A stretch of 64,000 bases of DNA, from the NCBI GenBank assembly GCA_945925985.1, contig CAMELV010000010.1, positions 1 through 64,000 of the forward strand, written 5' to 3'. Source of the DNA: Comamonas sp. lk. Its GTDB lineage: Bacteria; Pseudomonadota; Gammaproteobacteria; Burkholderiales; Burkholderiaceae_C. Numbering within the stretch: position 1 is the first letter of the stretch; each line of letters opens with the position of its first letter. Below, piece by piece: positions 55,070 through 63,154 of the stretch. The notes under the pieces were generated by a model. The model worked only from the letters and a program-made list of their open reading frames with translations, was not told where the DNA came from and searched no databases. Position numbers and translations under genes: made by a program.

Positions 55070-56125
55070 ATGTCCTACACCTCGCCTCCGCCCGCCCCAC
55101 GCCACGCTTTTGAGACCCTGACGCCGGACGGCGTGATGGACGCGCTCGCCAGCGTTGGCCTGTATGGTGACGGACGTCTGCTGGCGCTGAGTTCTTATGA
55201 AAACCGGGTCTACCAGCTCCATCTTGAGGACGGGCAGGTGGTGGTGGCCAAGTTTTACCGGCCGCAGCGTTGGAGCGAGGCGCAGATCCTGGAAGAGCAC
55301 GCGTTCTCGGCTGAACTGATGGCAGCCGAAATCCCGGTGGTGGGGCCGCTGCTGCTGGAAGGCCGCACCCTGCACAACTTTGGCGACTTTGCCTTTAGTG
55401 TGAGCCCGCGCCGGGGTGGCCGCGCCCCTGAGCTGGATGACCCCGACGTGCTGGAGTGGATTGGCCGCTTTCTGGCGCGCATTCACAGTGTGGGTGCGGC
55501 CCGGCCGTTTGCCAGTCGCCCCGCGCTGGATCTGCACAGCTTTGGCACCGAGTCACGCGACTGGCTGCTGGCGCACGACAAGGTGCCGCTGGACGTGCAG
55601 TCGGCCTGGACCCGCGCCGCCCAAAACGCTCTTGATTTAATAGCTAACTATCCAGCATTGACGGGGGCTAGAGGCCAAAAAGACTCCGAAGACTCGGCGA
55701 TTCGACAGCTGCGGCTGCACGGCGACTGCCACCCCGGCAATATTTTGTGGACGCCGCTGGACGTGCCGGCTGCTGCCGGGCCGGGGCCGCACTTTGTCGA
55801 CCTGGATGACGCCCGCACCGGACCGGCGGTGCAGGACCTGTGGATGCTGCTCAGCGGCGACCGGCAGCAGCGCAGCCGCCAGTTGGGCGCGTTGGTGGAT
55901 GGCTACGAGCAGTTTCGTGACTTCGACCGGCGCGAGCTGGCCCTGATCGAGCCGCTGCGCACCCTGCGCCTGATCCATTACAGCGCCTGGCTGGCCCGGC
56001 GCTGGGACGACCCCACGTTCCCCATCAACTTTCCGTGGTTTGGATCCAGCGACTACTGGCAGGGCCAGGTGCAGATGCTGGAGGACCAGCTAGAGGCCAT
56101 GCAAGAGGCGCCGCTGGTGGTGTGA
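55070..56125 (+). CDS. srkA: stress response Ser/Thr protein kinase SrkA (YihE)
   Basis: A 351-residue APH-fold kinase. Family motifs: ALSSYENRVYQLHLEDG, VVAKFYRPQRWS (Lys), LHGDCHPGNILW (catalytic loop) and FVDLDDARTGPAVQDLWMLLSGD (Asp/Mg). E. coli SrkA counters stress-induced programmed death. The segment between the helical domain and the catalytic loop (residues ~187-203, LDLIANYPALTGARGQ) is encoded by a copy of the interspersed repeat and appears longer than in other SrkA proteins. Follows the kinase-UspA gene by 42 bp. Confidence 0.93.
   Translation: MSYTSPPPAPRHAFETLTPDGVMDALASVGLYGDGRLLALSSYENRVYQLHLEDGQVVVAKFYRPQRWSEAQILEEHAFSAELMAAEIPVVGPLLLEGRTLHNFGDFAFSVSPRRGGRAPELDDPDVLEWIGRFLARIHSVGAARPFASRPALDLHSFGTESRDWLLAHDKVPLDVQSAWTRAAQNALDLIANYPALTGARGQKDSEDSAIRQLRLHGDCHPGNILWTPLDVPAAAGPGPHFVDLDDARTGPAVQDLWMLLSGDRQQRSRQLGALVDGYEQFRDFDRRELALIEPLRTLRLIHYSAWLARRWDDPTFPINFPWFGSSDYWQGQVQMLEDQLEAMQEAPLVV
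55628..55682 (+). repeat. interspersed repeat, copy 4 (inside srkA)
   Basis: GCTCTTGATTTAATAGC (17 nt, 55628-55644), 21 nt spacer (55645-55665), GGCTAGAGGCC (55666-55676) and an A-rich tail. It is on the coding strand and in frame, without a stop codon, encoding about 18 residues. Local composition is visibly AT-richer than the rest of srkA, which supports insertion of a foreign segment. Confidence 0.75.
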
Positions 56126-56198
56126 GCACACTGACAGGGGGACCGGCCGCAGGGCCGACGTGCGGCGTCCAGCCGCAGCACCCAGCGCTGACGCGGGC

Positions 56199-56648
56199 CT
56201 ATTTGCCGTTGATGGCCAGCAACTCCACCTCAAAGAGCAGGGTGGCATTGGGCGGAATCACGCCGCCTGCGCCGCGTTCGCCGTAGGCGATGGCCGGTGG
56301 GCAAGTCAGTTTGGCCTTGCCACCGACCTTCATACGCTGCACGCCCTCGGTCCAGCACTTGATTACGCCGCTTAAGGGGAATTCAATCGCCTCATTGCGT
56401 TTGTAGGAGCTGTCGAATTCTTTGCCATCCGGAAAGGTGCCGCGGTAATGCACCTTGACCTTGTCACTGGCGCCTGGGCTGGCGCCGGCGCCATCTTTAA
56501 GCGATAGAAAGACCAGACCCGAGGGTGTGACCACGGCACCGGCCTCTTTGGCGGCTGCAGCGGTGACGGCGTTTTGCGCCCAGGTGGCGGACAGGCTGGC
56601 CAGGGTCAGTCCAAGGACGACTGCGGCACGTTGCAAGGGATGGCTCAT
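56199..56648 (-). CDS. periplasmic FKBP-type peptidyl-prolyl isomerase
   Basis: A 149-residue protein with a Sec signal peptide (residues 1-24, cleavage after SATWA) and one FKBP domain: VKVHYRGTFPDGKEFDSSY, the VIKCWTEGVQRMKVGGK core with active-site Trp, and PPAIAYGERGAGGVIPPNATLLFEVELL, given in part. It assists folding of exported proteins. Convergent with srkA across 73 bp. Confidence 0.93.
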   Translation of the reverse strand: MSHPLQRAAVVLGLTLASLSATWAQNAVTAAAAKEAGAVVTPSGLVFLSLKDGAGASPGASDKVKVHYRGTFPDGKEFDSSYKRNEAIEFPLSGVIKCWTEGVQRMKVGGKAKLTCPPAIAYGERGAGGVIPPNATLLFEVELLAINGK

Positions 56649-56766
56649 GGTGAGGTTTCCGGAAGTTGGTGGGCGGCTGCAATTGTCGCAGGCAATGCGC
56701 GCATTGAAGGCCCGCTAGTGTCCGAGTCCGATTAACATGGATGCCTAACTATTCAGGAGAACAGAG

Positions 56767-57750
56767 ATGCCAAATCGAACCCTAAGCCTTGTTCAGTCTG
56801 CGTTTATTGCTCTATTTATGATGGCGAACAGTGGATTGGCCTGGGCTCAGTCGGATTACCCCAGTAAGCCGGTCAAAGTGATCGTGGCCTTTCCGCCCGG
56901 CGGGACCAGTGATGTGATGGCCAGAATGCTGGCCGACGAACTCAGCAAGAGCCTCAAGCAGCCCTTTGTGGTTGAGAACATTGGTGGCGCTGGTGGCACC
57001 ATTGGCGTTGAGCGGGCCCTGAAATTGCCGGCTGACGGCTACACCCTGATTCAGACTGGCGTCGGCCAAAGTGCCGTGGCCCACGGGCTCGACCCTAATT
57101 TGCGCTACAACTCCATGAGCGACTTCATCCACCTGTCACAAGTACATTCGGGCCCCAATGTGCTGGTGGTGCACCCCGCCACACCGTACAAGACAGTCGC
57201 CGACGTGGTCGACTTCGCCAAGAAGAACCCCGGCAAGCTGGACTACGGCTTTACCCATGCGGCCTCTGGCCACATGGCCATGGAGCTGTTCAAGCAAACC
57301 GCCGGCGTTGAGCTCACTGGCATTCCCTACAAGGGCGGCGGCCCCATGCTGATCGACCTGCTGGCCGGTGTGATTCCCACCATGTTCATCAACCAGGATG
57401 CGGCGCTGGCCCACGTGCGCTCTGGCAAGATGCGGGCCATTGCGGTGAGCAGTGTGGCGCGCAACCCGCTCTACCCTGATGTGCCAACCATCGCTGAATC
57501 TGGCTACAAAGGTTTTGAGGCGCTGTCCTGGTCGGGCATGTCGGTGGCCAAGGGCACGCCGCAGGCGGTGGTGGACAAGCTCGAAGCGGCTATTACCCAG
57601 GCCATGCAGTCCGACACGATCCGCCAACGCATGAACTCGGTTGGTTTTGTCGTGCCGCCGCAGGGCAGCAAGTCCTACACCGCCTTCGTCAAGTCCGAAC
57701 TCGATACCTGGGTGCGGGTGATCAAGACCGCCGGCATCAAGCCGGAGTAG
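56767..57750 (+). CDS. tripartite tricarboxylate transporter (Bug/TctC) binding protein
   Basis: A 327-residue periplasmic protein with a signal peptide ending near GLAWA. Bug-family signature: YPSKPVKVIVAFPPGGTSDVMAR, DYGFTHAASGHMAMELFK and VPTIAESGYKGFE. AGGAGA lies just before the ATG. Burkholderiales carry many such orphan binding proteins with no TctAB permease beside them, as here. Neighbouring sugar-isomerase and aldolase genes hint at a carboxylate or sugar-derived ligand, without firm support. Confidence 0.93.
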   Translation: MPNRTLSLVQSAFIALFMMANSGLAWAQSDYPSKPVKVIVAFPPGGTSDVMARMLADELSKSLKQPFVVENIGGAGGTIGVERALKLPADGYTLIQTGVGQSAVAHGLDPNLRYNSMSDFIHLSQVHSGPNVLVVHPATPYKTVADVVDFAKKNPGKLDYGFTHAASGHMAMELFKQTAGVELTGIPYKGGGPMLIDLLAGVIPTMFINQDAALAHVRSGKMRAIAVSSVARNPLYPDVPTIAESGYKGFEALSWSGMSVAKGTPQAVVDKLEAAITQAMQSDTIRQRMNSVGFVVPPQGSKSYTAFVKSELDTWVRVIKTAGIKPE

Positions 57751-57928
57751 TCCGGATCGACTTCGACTCAGGCGGGGTATGCCAGCTAGTCAGACCTCGC
57801 CATGGCTTAACAATGGCCATGCCAAGGTGCCTTAGGCCAAAAGAAACTGGGACACAATCGAGCCCACTCGCCTCGCCGGATGGATGTCGGATGGGCGTTA
57901 TTCAAACTCCAGCACGAAAGATGGCCCA

Positions 57929-58786
57929 ATGGATTCCGCCACGGCACCCCTAATCACCCGCCTCGGTGGTACGACGGCAACCTTTGGCAGGCGCTTGCCT
58001 GAAAAACTCCAAGCGATGAAACAGGCTGGGTTTGTGGCTACCGAGTTCTTTCCCCGCGACCTGTTTGAAGATCCTCGTGGCCCCGACTACTGCGTTGACA
58101 TGGTCAGGGACAGTGGGCTTGCAATTTCTGCTTATCAGGCCTTGCGGGACTATGAGGGTATGCCGGTCAAACAGCGTGACCATGTGTTGGGCATCGCTGA
58201 ACAGATGATGGATCAGATGGCTTGGCTGGGCGCAGAATTACTGGTGCTGTGTGCCAACATCCACCCTGAAGCCAGTCCCGATCGGGCGCGTTGTGTGGCT
58301 GACTTGCTGCGTTTAGCCCAGCTGGCGCAGTCGCGCGGCATGCGCATTGCCTACGAGCCGATTGGCTGGGCTCGTTGGTTCTCTGACTACCGGGAGGCCT
58401 GGCGCCTGGTGCAGGAGGTTAACCATCCCTGCATGGGCTTGGCCTTGGACAGCTTGCATGTGGCCGCACACGGCCTGCCGCTCGATGGCCTTGACGCCAT
58501 CGACCCGGACAAAGTCTTTCTGGTGCAGCTCTGCGATTGGCCGCAGACCCGCTTGCCGCCGTTCGAAATTGCTCGCCATTACCGGCTATTTCCGGGCGAG
58601 GGTGTGGGACCCATCAAAGCCTTTTTTGACTACTTCCAGCGGATGGGCTACCGCGGTGTGTATTCGGTGGAGATCATGAATGACCACTACCAGCAAGATG
58701 ACCCACTGGCAGTAGCTCGCCGTGCAGTCAGTGCCACACTGGGTCTGACCGCAACTGAGTCGTCACTTACCGAGCGAGCGAATTGA
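57929..58786 (+). CDS. sugar phosphate isomerase/epimerase (xylose isomerase-like TIM barrel)
   Basis: A ~285-residue TIM-barrel protein of the AP-endonuclease-2 family: GFVATEFFPRDLFEDP, LAISAYQALRDYEG, IAYEPIGWARW with a metal Glu, GLALDSLHVAAHG, and YRGVYSVEIMNDHY with the final Glu. ATG 57929 is used; ATG 57884 is a possible earlier start. Members include hydroxypyruvate isomerases and dehydroshikimate dehydratases. Its last 20 bases overlap the convergent class II aldolase gene. Confidence 0.82.
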   Translation: MDSATAPLITRLGGTTATFGRRLPEKLQAMKQAGFVATEFFPRDLFEDPRGPDYCVDMVRDSGLAISAYQALRDYEGMPVKQRDHVLGIAEQMMDQMAWLGAELLVLCANIHPEASPDRARCVADLLRLAQLAQSRGMRIAYEPIGWARWFSDYREAWRLVQEVNHPCMGLALDSLHVAAHGLPLDGLDAIDPDKVFLVQLCDWPQTRLPPFEIARHYRLFPGEGVGPIKAFFDYFQRMGYRGVYSVEIMNDHYQQDDPLAVARRAVSATLGLTATESSLTERAN

Positions 58787-59525
58787 ACAGCTCCGGGTCG
58801 CTGGCCCGAAGTCGGCGGTAGTTGGCCAGCCACATCTGCTCCCGGAATCCATATTTGTAGTAGGCGTCTCGGTAGGCCAGGGCGGTGCTGGCCGCCATGG
58901 GCTGACCCCCTGACCCCAAGGCCGCCAGTTGGTACTCGCAGGCCAGGTTGAACACCATGGTTTCGACCGTGGTGTGTTCCAGGTTCGCACCCACGTGCAC
59001 CGAGCCATGGTGTGGCATCAGGGCCACCTTGTTCATGCCTAAGGCGGACGCGATGGCTGCCCCTTCCTGATCGGGCGTCAAACTTGGATCGTCGACAAAC
59101 TCTGTCACCAAGTCTGCAAACATGGCGCCGTAAACATAGAAAACACCGAATTTTTGGCGCGTCGTTGCGAAGGTGGCGATGGTCTTTGCGTGGGTGTGGA
59201 TCACGCAATTCACGTCCGGCCTGGCCATCATCACTGACGCATGGAAGTTGATTCCGGGTGAGGCCGGCAAGCTACCAGGCTCCAGAACGGTCAAGTCGAA
59301 ACCGACTTTGGACACATGCTCGGGCAGGGTTTCGTCAAAGTACTGAAATGGCGTGACCCAAAACGCCTCCTCCCCAGGAACCCGCAGACTCACGTGCCCA
59401 CCAACCTGGCTGTCAAGCCCTGCCCGGTACAGCATCCTTCGCGCCGCCGCAATCTGAAAGTGTGGCGAGCCCTCATCATGGCCGTTGGATTGGTCCGTGC
59501 AGAGGGGCTTTTTTTGCAGGGTCAT
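58767..59525 (-). CDS. class II aldolase/adducin family protein
   Basis: A 252-residue zinc-dependent lyase of the fuculose-aldolase/adducin family. Metal-binding histidines are in VIHTHAKTIATFA and in MPHHGSVHVG, which is shifted from the usual NHG form. Overlaps the P450 stop region upstream by 4 bp, placing it in the livHMGF-P450 operon. In such an operon it could act as a retro-aldolase on an oxidised substrate; many members lack known activity. Confidence 0.88.
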   Translation of the reverse strand: MTLQKKPLCTDQSNGHDEGSPHFQIAAARRMLYRAGLDSQVGGHVSLRVPGEEAFWVTPFQYFDETLPEHVSKVGFDLTVLEPGSLPASPGINFHASVMMARPDVNCVIHTHAKTIATFATTRQKFGVFYVYGAMFADLVTEFVDDPSLTPDQEGAAIASALGMNKVALMPHHGSVHVGANLEHTTVETMVFNLACEYQLAALGSGGQPMAASTALAYRDAYYKYGFREQMWLANYRRLRASDPELFNSLAR

Positions 59526-60772
59526 GCCAACTCTTCAGGGTGCAATATCACAGGGAGTCTGGGTGGGGAGTGAAAAATGAAACCCTCGCCTACCGGCAAA
59601 TTGCCCACGGGCTCGATACGCGCCACCCGATCAAGAAACTCGGTCAGGGCGTGGGCCATCTCCACTTTGGCCAGGCGTGAGCCGACGCAATGGTGCGTGC
59701 CGTCGCCAAAGCTGAGGATGTCGCCACCCGCAGTGAACTGGCGTTCGCTGGACCCCATGAAGCGGTTGTGGTCAAAATGCGTCGGATTAGCGAAGTGGTT
59801 TTCATCATGGTTGCCCGACACACTCAATGCCACTGCTTTTTCGCCGGCCTTGATCTTGACTCCGGCAATTTCAAGGTCTTGCAATGCGGTGCGTACATTG
59901 GCACTGACCGGCGGAAAGACTCTGAGTGCCTCGGCACAAAACGCTGACAGCGCCTCAGGGTCGGTGTAATTGGCTTTTAGCCACGCCCACTCTTCGGCAT
60001 CGAGTGCGACGTGCCGCAAGACACTGGTCAGCACACGCTCGGTGGTTTCTACCCCGGCGGCCAGCAAAAAAATGATGTTGGAGACGATTTCTTCGTGCGG
60101 TATCGGCTCGCCATCGTAGTCGGCCATGACCAGATCGGACAACAGGTCATTGCCAGGCTTGAGGCGTCGCGCCTCGATGATCGGCTCCAGAAACGCGCGC
60201 ACCTCTTCCCGCGCCCGGAACGCAGCATCGCGTGCGCCAGGGTTGGTGATGCTGGAAGACCCACCGGCCACGATGGTGCGGTACCAGTCGCGAAAGCGTG
60301 CTGCATCTGGCAAATCGGTCAGTGCTGTGATGGCCAGGAGCGGTACCCAGGTCGCATAGCGTTCACGCAGGTCCATAGGTTCGCCCATCACCAGGCTGGT
60401 TGCCTGGCTCTTCGCAATCTGCAGCACCACCTCGCTGAGCCTTTCGCGCATGGCGCGCTGGGTCCTCATCTCACGGGCGACGATGCCCACCTTCTTGCTG
60501 TGTTCACGGCCGCTCATCTGCATGAAGGAGCGACCAAAAGGTGATGCACCGGCGCCCTGTTGTGGCGGCTGAAACAGACTGTCGTTGGACAGCACCGTCT
60601 TGACGTCCTCATAACGCGTCATCACCCAGGCGTCGAGTCGACTACTGTGGAAAATCGGCACGTGGCGTCGCAAGCGCGCAAACAGATCGTGGCGATCCAC
60701 CTCTGGGCTGCCTTCCACCATTGCGGTGAATTCGGCGATCAAAGACTCTCTCGTTGCTTGCGGTGTGCTCAT
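59522..60772 (-). CDS. cytochrome P450
   Basis: A 416-residue soluble bacterial P450. ATG 60772 follows AGGA by seven bases; a TTG two codons upstream is unlikely. I-helix oxygen-activation motif LLAAGVETTERVL, ExxR region ALRVFPPVSANVRT, and the heme Cys in SFGDGTHHCVGSRLAKVEMA. Size fits class I P450s needing a ferredoxin and reductase; none is encoded nearby. In the Liv operon it probably hydroxylates the imported compound. Confidence 0.93.
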   Translation of the reverse strand: MSTPQATRESLIAEFTAMVEGSPEVDRHDLFARLRRHVPIFHSSRLDAWVMTRYEDVKTVLSNDSLFQPPQQGAGASPFGRSFMQMSGREHSKKVGIVAREMRTQRAMRERLSEVVLQIAKSQATSLVMGEPMDLRERYATWVPLLAITALTDLPDAARFRDWYRTIVAGGSSSITNPGARDAAFRAREEVRAFLEPIIEARRLKPGNDLLSDLVMADYDGEPIPHEEIVSNIIFLLAAGVETTERVLTSVLRHVALDAEEWAWLKANYTDPEALSAFCAEALRVFPPVSANVRTALQDLEIAGVKIKAGEKAVALSVSGNHDENHFANPTHFDHNRFMGSSERQFTAGGDILSFGDGTHHCVGSRLAKVEMAHALTEFLDRVARIEPVGNLPVGEGFIFHSPPRLPVILHPEELA

Positions 60773-60805
60773 GGACAAATCCTGATGGTTAAAAAGTAGC
60801 CCTGC

Positions 60806-61522
60806 TCAGGCCGTTGTCATGTGGCCGAGGTAGTGCGCGATGACCTTTTCATCGTTGATCAAGTCCGCACTGTTGCCCTGAAACGCCAGCTCGCCATGTT
60901 CTAGGAGGTAAGCGCGTTGGGTCGCCTGCAGCGCTCGGTGCGCGTTCTGTTCTACCAGCAGGATGGTCAGGCCAGAGCCATTCAGCCTGCGCAAGGCCTC
61001 AAACACCTGGTCGGTGATGATTGGTGACAGTCCAAGGCTGGGCTCGTCGAGCAACAACAGGCGCGGGCCACCCATCAAGGCGCGGCCAATCGCCAGCATT
61101 TGCTGCTGTCCGCCGGATAGCGTGCCACCCTTCTGAGTGCGGCGATCTTCAAGAATGGGGAACAGCTGATAGACGTCCTTCAAGCCATAGTCCGAAGTCC
61201 TTGAGCCTCGCGCCAGTTCTCCCAGCAGCAGGTTTTCTTCGACTGTCAGCTCCACCAGAATCTGCCGCCCTTCGGGCACCTGTAGCAAGCCTTCGCGCGC
61301 CACGCGATGGGGTTTCATCCCGGTGATATTGTGGCCCTCAAAATGAACCGTCCCGCGTCGGGCGCGAACGGTTCCCGACAGGCAATTGAGCAAGGTCGAC
61401 TTGCCGGCGCCGTTGGCACCAATCAACGCCACCATCTCCCCGGCTTCAATATGCAGACTGACGCCACGCAGCGCCTCGATGCCGGAATATGCGGCCGCCA
61501 GGTCCTTGACTTCAAGCATCAT
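60806..61522 (-). CDS. livF: Liv-type ABC transporter ATP-binding protein LivF
   Basis: A 238-residue ATPase. Start ATG 61522 overlaps the livG stop (ATGATG; the next ATG at 61519 is equally possible). Walker A GANGAGKST, signature LSGGQQQMLAIGRAL, Walker B LLLLDEPSLGLSP. The second Liv system of the window, distinct from that at 35-38 kb. Confidence 0.93.
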   Translation of the reverse strand: MMLEVKDLAAAYSGIEALRGVSLHIEAGEMVALIGANGAGKSTLLNCLSGTVRARRGTVHFEGHNITGMKPHRVAREGLLQVPEGRQILVELTVEENLLLGELARGSRTSDYGLKDVYQLFPILEDRRTQKGGTLSGGQQQMLAIGRALMGGPRLLLLDEPSLGLSPIITDQVFEALRRLNGSGLTILLVEQNAHRALQATQRAYLLEHGELAFQGNSADLINDEKVIAHYLGHMTTA

Positions 61523-62280
61523 TTTTTTCCACCCAGATAAGCTGCAATCACCGCCGGGTCGTGCATGACTTCCTGCGGAGTCCCCTGTGCGATCATGGCC
61601 CCTGAATCCAGCACGTAGACCTTTTGGCACAATTGGTTAACGAAACGGATGTTGTGTTCGATCAACAGCAGGCCAATGCCGCTGGCCGCTAATTCATTGA
61701 AGACTGTGCCAAGCTCGGCCGCCTCGACGTCATTCATGCCTGCGACCGGCTCATCCAGCAACAGGATTTGGGGGTCCGTCGCCACCGCACGCATCATCTC
61801 GACCCGGCGCTGGTGCCCATAGGCCAGACCCCCGGCTGGATGATCGGCAAAACGCGTCATGCCAAAGCGCTCCAGCAATTGCCAGCCGCGCTCAAACAAC
61901 TTCGGCGACTCACGCAAGGATGACGGTAACCCGAGCAGTTGGGCAAATAGCGATGACTTGACGTGCACGTGAAAGCCAATCACCACATTCTCAAGCACCG
62001 TCGCCTCGGGCAATAAGCGAATGTTCTGGAAGGTGCGCGACACGCCGGCAAAGGCGACCTCATGGGCTTCGGCCGTGGTGATATCGCGGTCACCCAGCCG
62101 GATGTTGCCGGTTGTCAACTTCAGCAACCCGGTGATCATGTTGACCACTGTCGTCTTGCCAGCGCCATTTGGCCCGATTAGACCGGTGATCCGGCCTGAA
62201 GGCACTTCAAGGTTGACGTCTGAAACCGCCAATAGGCCGCCGAAGCGTTTGGACACATTGTTAAGAACCAGTGCTGCCAT
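61519..62280 (-). CDS. livG: Liv-type ABC transporter ATP-binding protein LivG
   Basis: A 253-residue ATPase beginning MAALVLNNVSKRFGG at ATG 62280, which lies within the end of livM (20-bp overlap). Walker A GPNGAGKTT, LivG-type signature LAYGHQRRVEMMRAV, Walker B ILLLDEPVAGMN, and C-terminal MHDPAVIAAYLGGKK. Confidence 0.93.
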   Translation of the reverse strand: MAALVLNNVSKRFGGLLAVSDVNLEVPSGRITGLIGPNGAGKTTVVNMITGLLKLTTGNIRLGDRDITTAEAHEVAFAGVSRTFQNIRLLPEATVLENVVIGFHVHVKSSLFAQLLGLPSSLRESPKLFERGWQLLERFGMTRFADHPAGGLAYGHQRRVEMMRAVATDPQILLLDEPVAGMNDVEAAELGTVFNELAASGIGLLLIEHNIRFVNQLCQKVYVLDSGAMIAQGTPQEVMHDPAVIAAYLGGKK

Positions 62281-63154
62281 GGCCGCCCTCCTTGAAAGTC
62301 TTGTCGCGGGCTGCGGCACGCCGTTTACGAAGATAAAGCACGAGCCCGTCAAACACACCATGGGGCATGAAGGCGACCATCACCATCATCAACGCACCCT
62401 GAAAAAACTGACGGTTGTCGGCCAGTGGGCGCGCCAGCTCAGGCAGCACCGACATGATGGCAGCGCCTATGATCGGCCCGGTCACAGTACCCCGGCCCCC
62501 GAGAATGATGTAGGTCAGAGCCGCCACCAGAAAGGCAAAGCCAAACATTTCCGGCTCGATGCTGTAGGTGTAAAGGCTTTGCATGCCGCCAAAAAATCCG
62601 GCCAGCGCCCCGCTTAGCACAAAGGCGATCATGTGGTACTTCCGGATAGAAATGCCGAGTGTTGCCCCTACCGTCTCGTCTTGTCGCAAGGCATCGAATG
62701 CACGCCCGATGGACGAGCGGCTGATCACGTACATGAAATAGATGGTCACAGCCACTGCCAGCAGCAGGTGCCAGGTTTGCACCAGTTTAGGGATGTTGTT
62801 GAACCCCTGTGGGCCGCCAGTCAAGTCATCAAAATACAAGCACAAGGAGACTACGATTTGAACGAACGCCAGCGTCGCGATGGCTTGAAAGACACCGCGT
62901 AGGCGCGCCAGCGGAATCGACAGCAGAAAACCGCCGACGCAGCCGATGACTACCGCGAGCAACAGTGCTAAAAGCGGATGAACCCCCTGGTTTTTGACCA
63001 AAATCCCAACCGCATACGCCCCGATACAAGCAAACCCTGCCGAGCCGATGGAGAAAACTCCGGCACGCAACACCATTTGTTGGCTGTAGGCAAACCCGAC
63101 TGCCAACAGAAAATAGTCGAACAGGGGCTGATAGGTATAAATTAAATTCATCAT
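62261..63154 (-). CDS. livM: Liv-type ABC transporter permease LivM
   Basis: A 297-residue permease with about eight hydrophobic helices; the region RQDETVGATLGISIRKYHM is the ATPase-contact loop and ILGGRGTVTGPIIGAAIMS the terminal signature. It starts with overlapping ATGATG at the livH stop, so livH and livM are coupled. Confidence 0.93.
   Translation of the reverse strand: MMNLIYTYQPLFDYFLLAVGFAYSQQMVLRAGVFSIGSAGFACIGAYAVGILVKNQGVHPLLALLLAVVIGCVGGFLLSIPLARLRGVFQAIATLAFVQIVVSLCLYFDDLTGGPQGFNNIPKLVQTWHLLLAVAVTIYFMYVISRSSIGRAFDALRQDETVGATLGISIRKYHMIAFVLSGALAGFFGGMQSLYTYSIEPEMFGFAFLVAALTYIILGGRGTVTGPIIGAAIMSVLPELARPLADNRQFFQGALMMVMVAFMPHGVFDGLVLYLRKRRAAARDKTFKEGGHGSTGS

Noticed and set aside
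55620-55690. Frameshift or pseudogene in srkA at the repeat
   Set aside because: The frame stays open through the repeat and the downstream catalytic motifs are intact.
56087-56100. AGCTAGAGGCC near the end of srkA as a fifth repeat copy
   Set aside because: It lacks the TAGC module 21 nt upstream and the inverted repeat; only the short block matches by chance.
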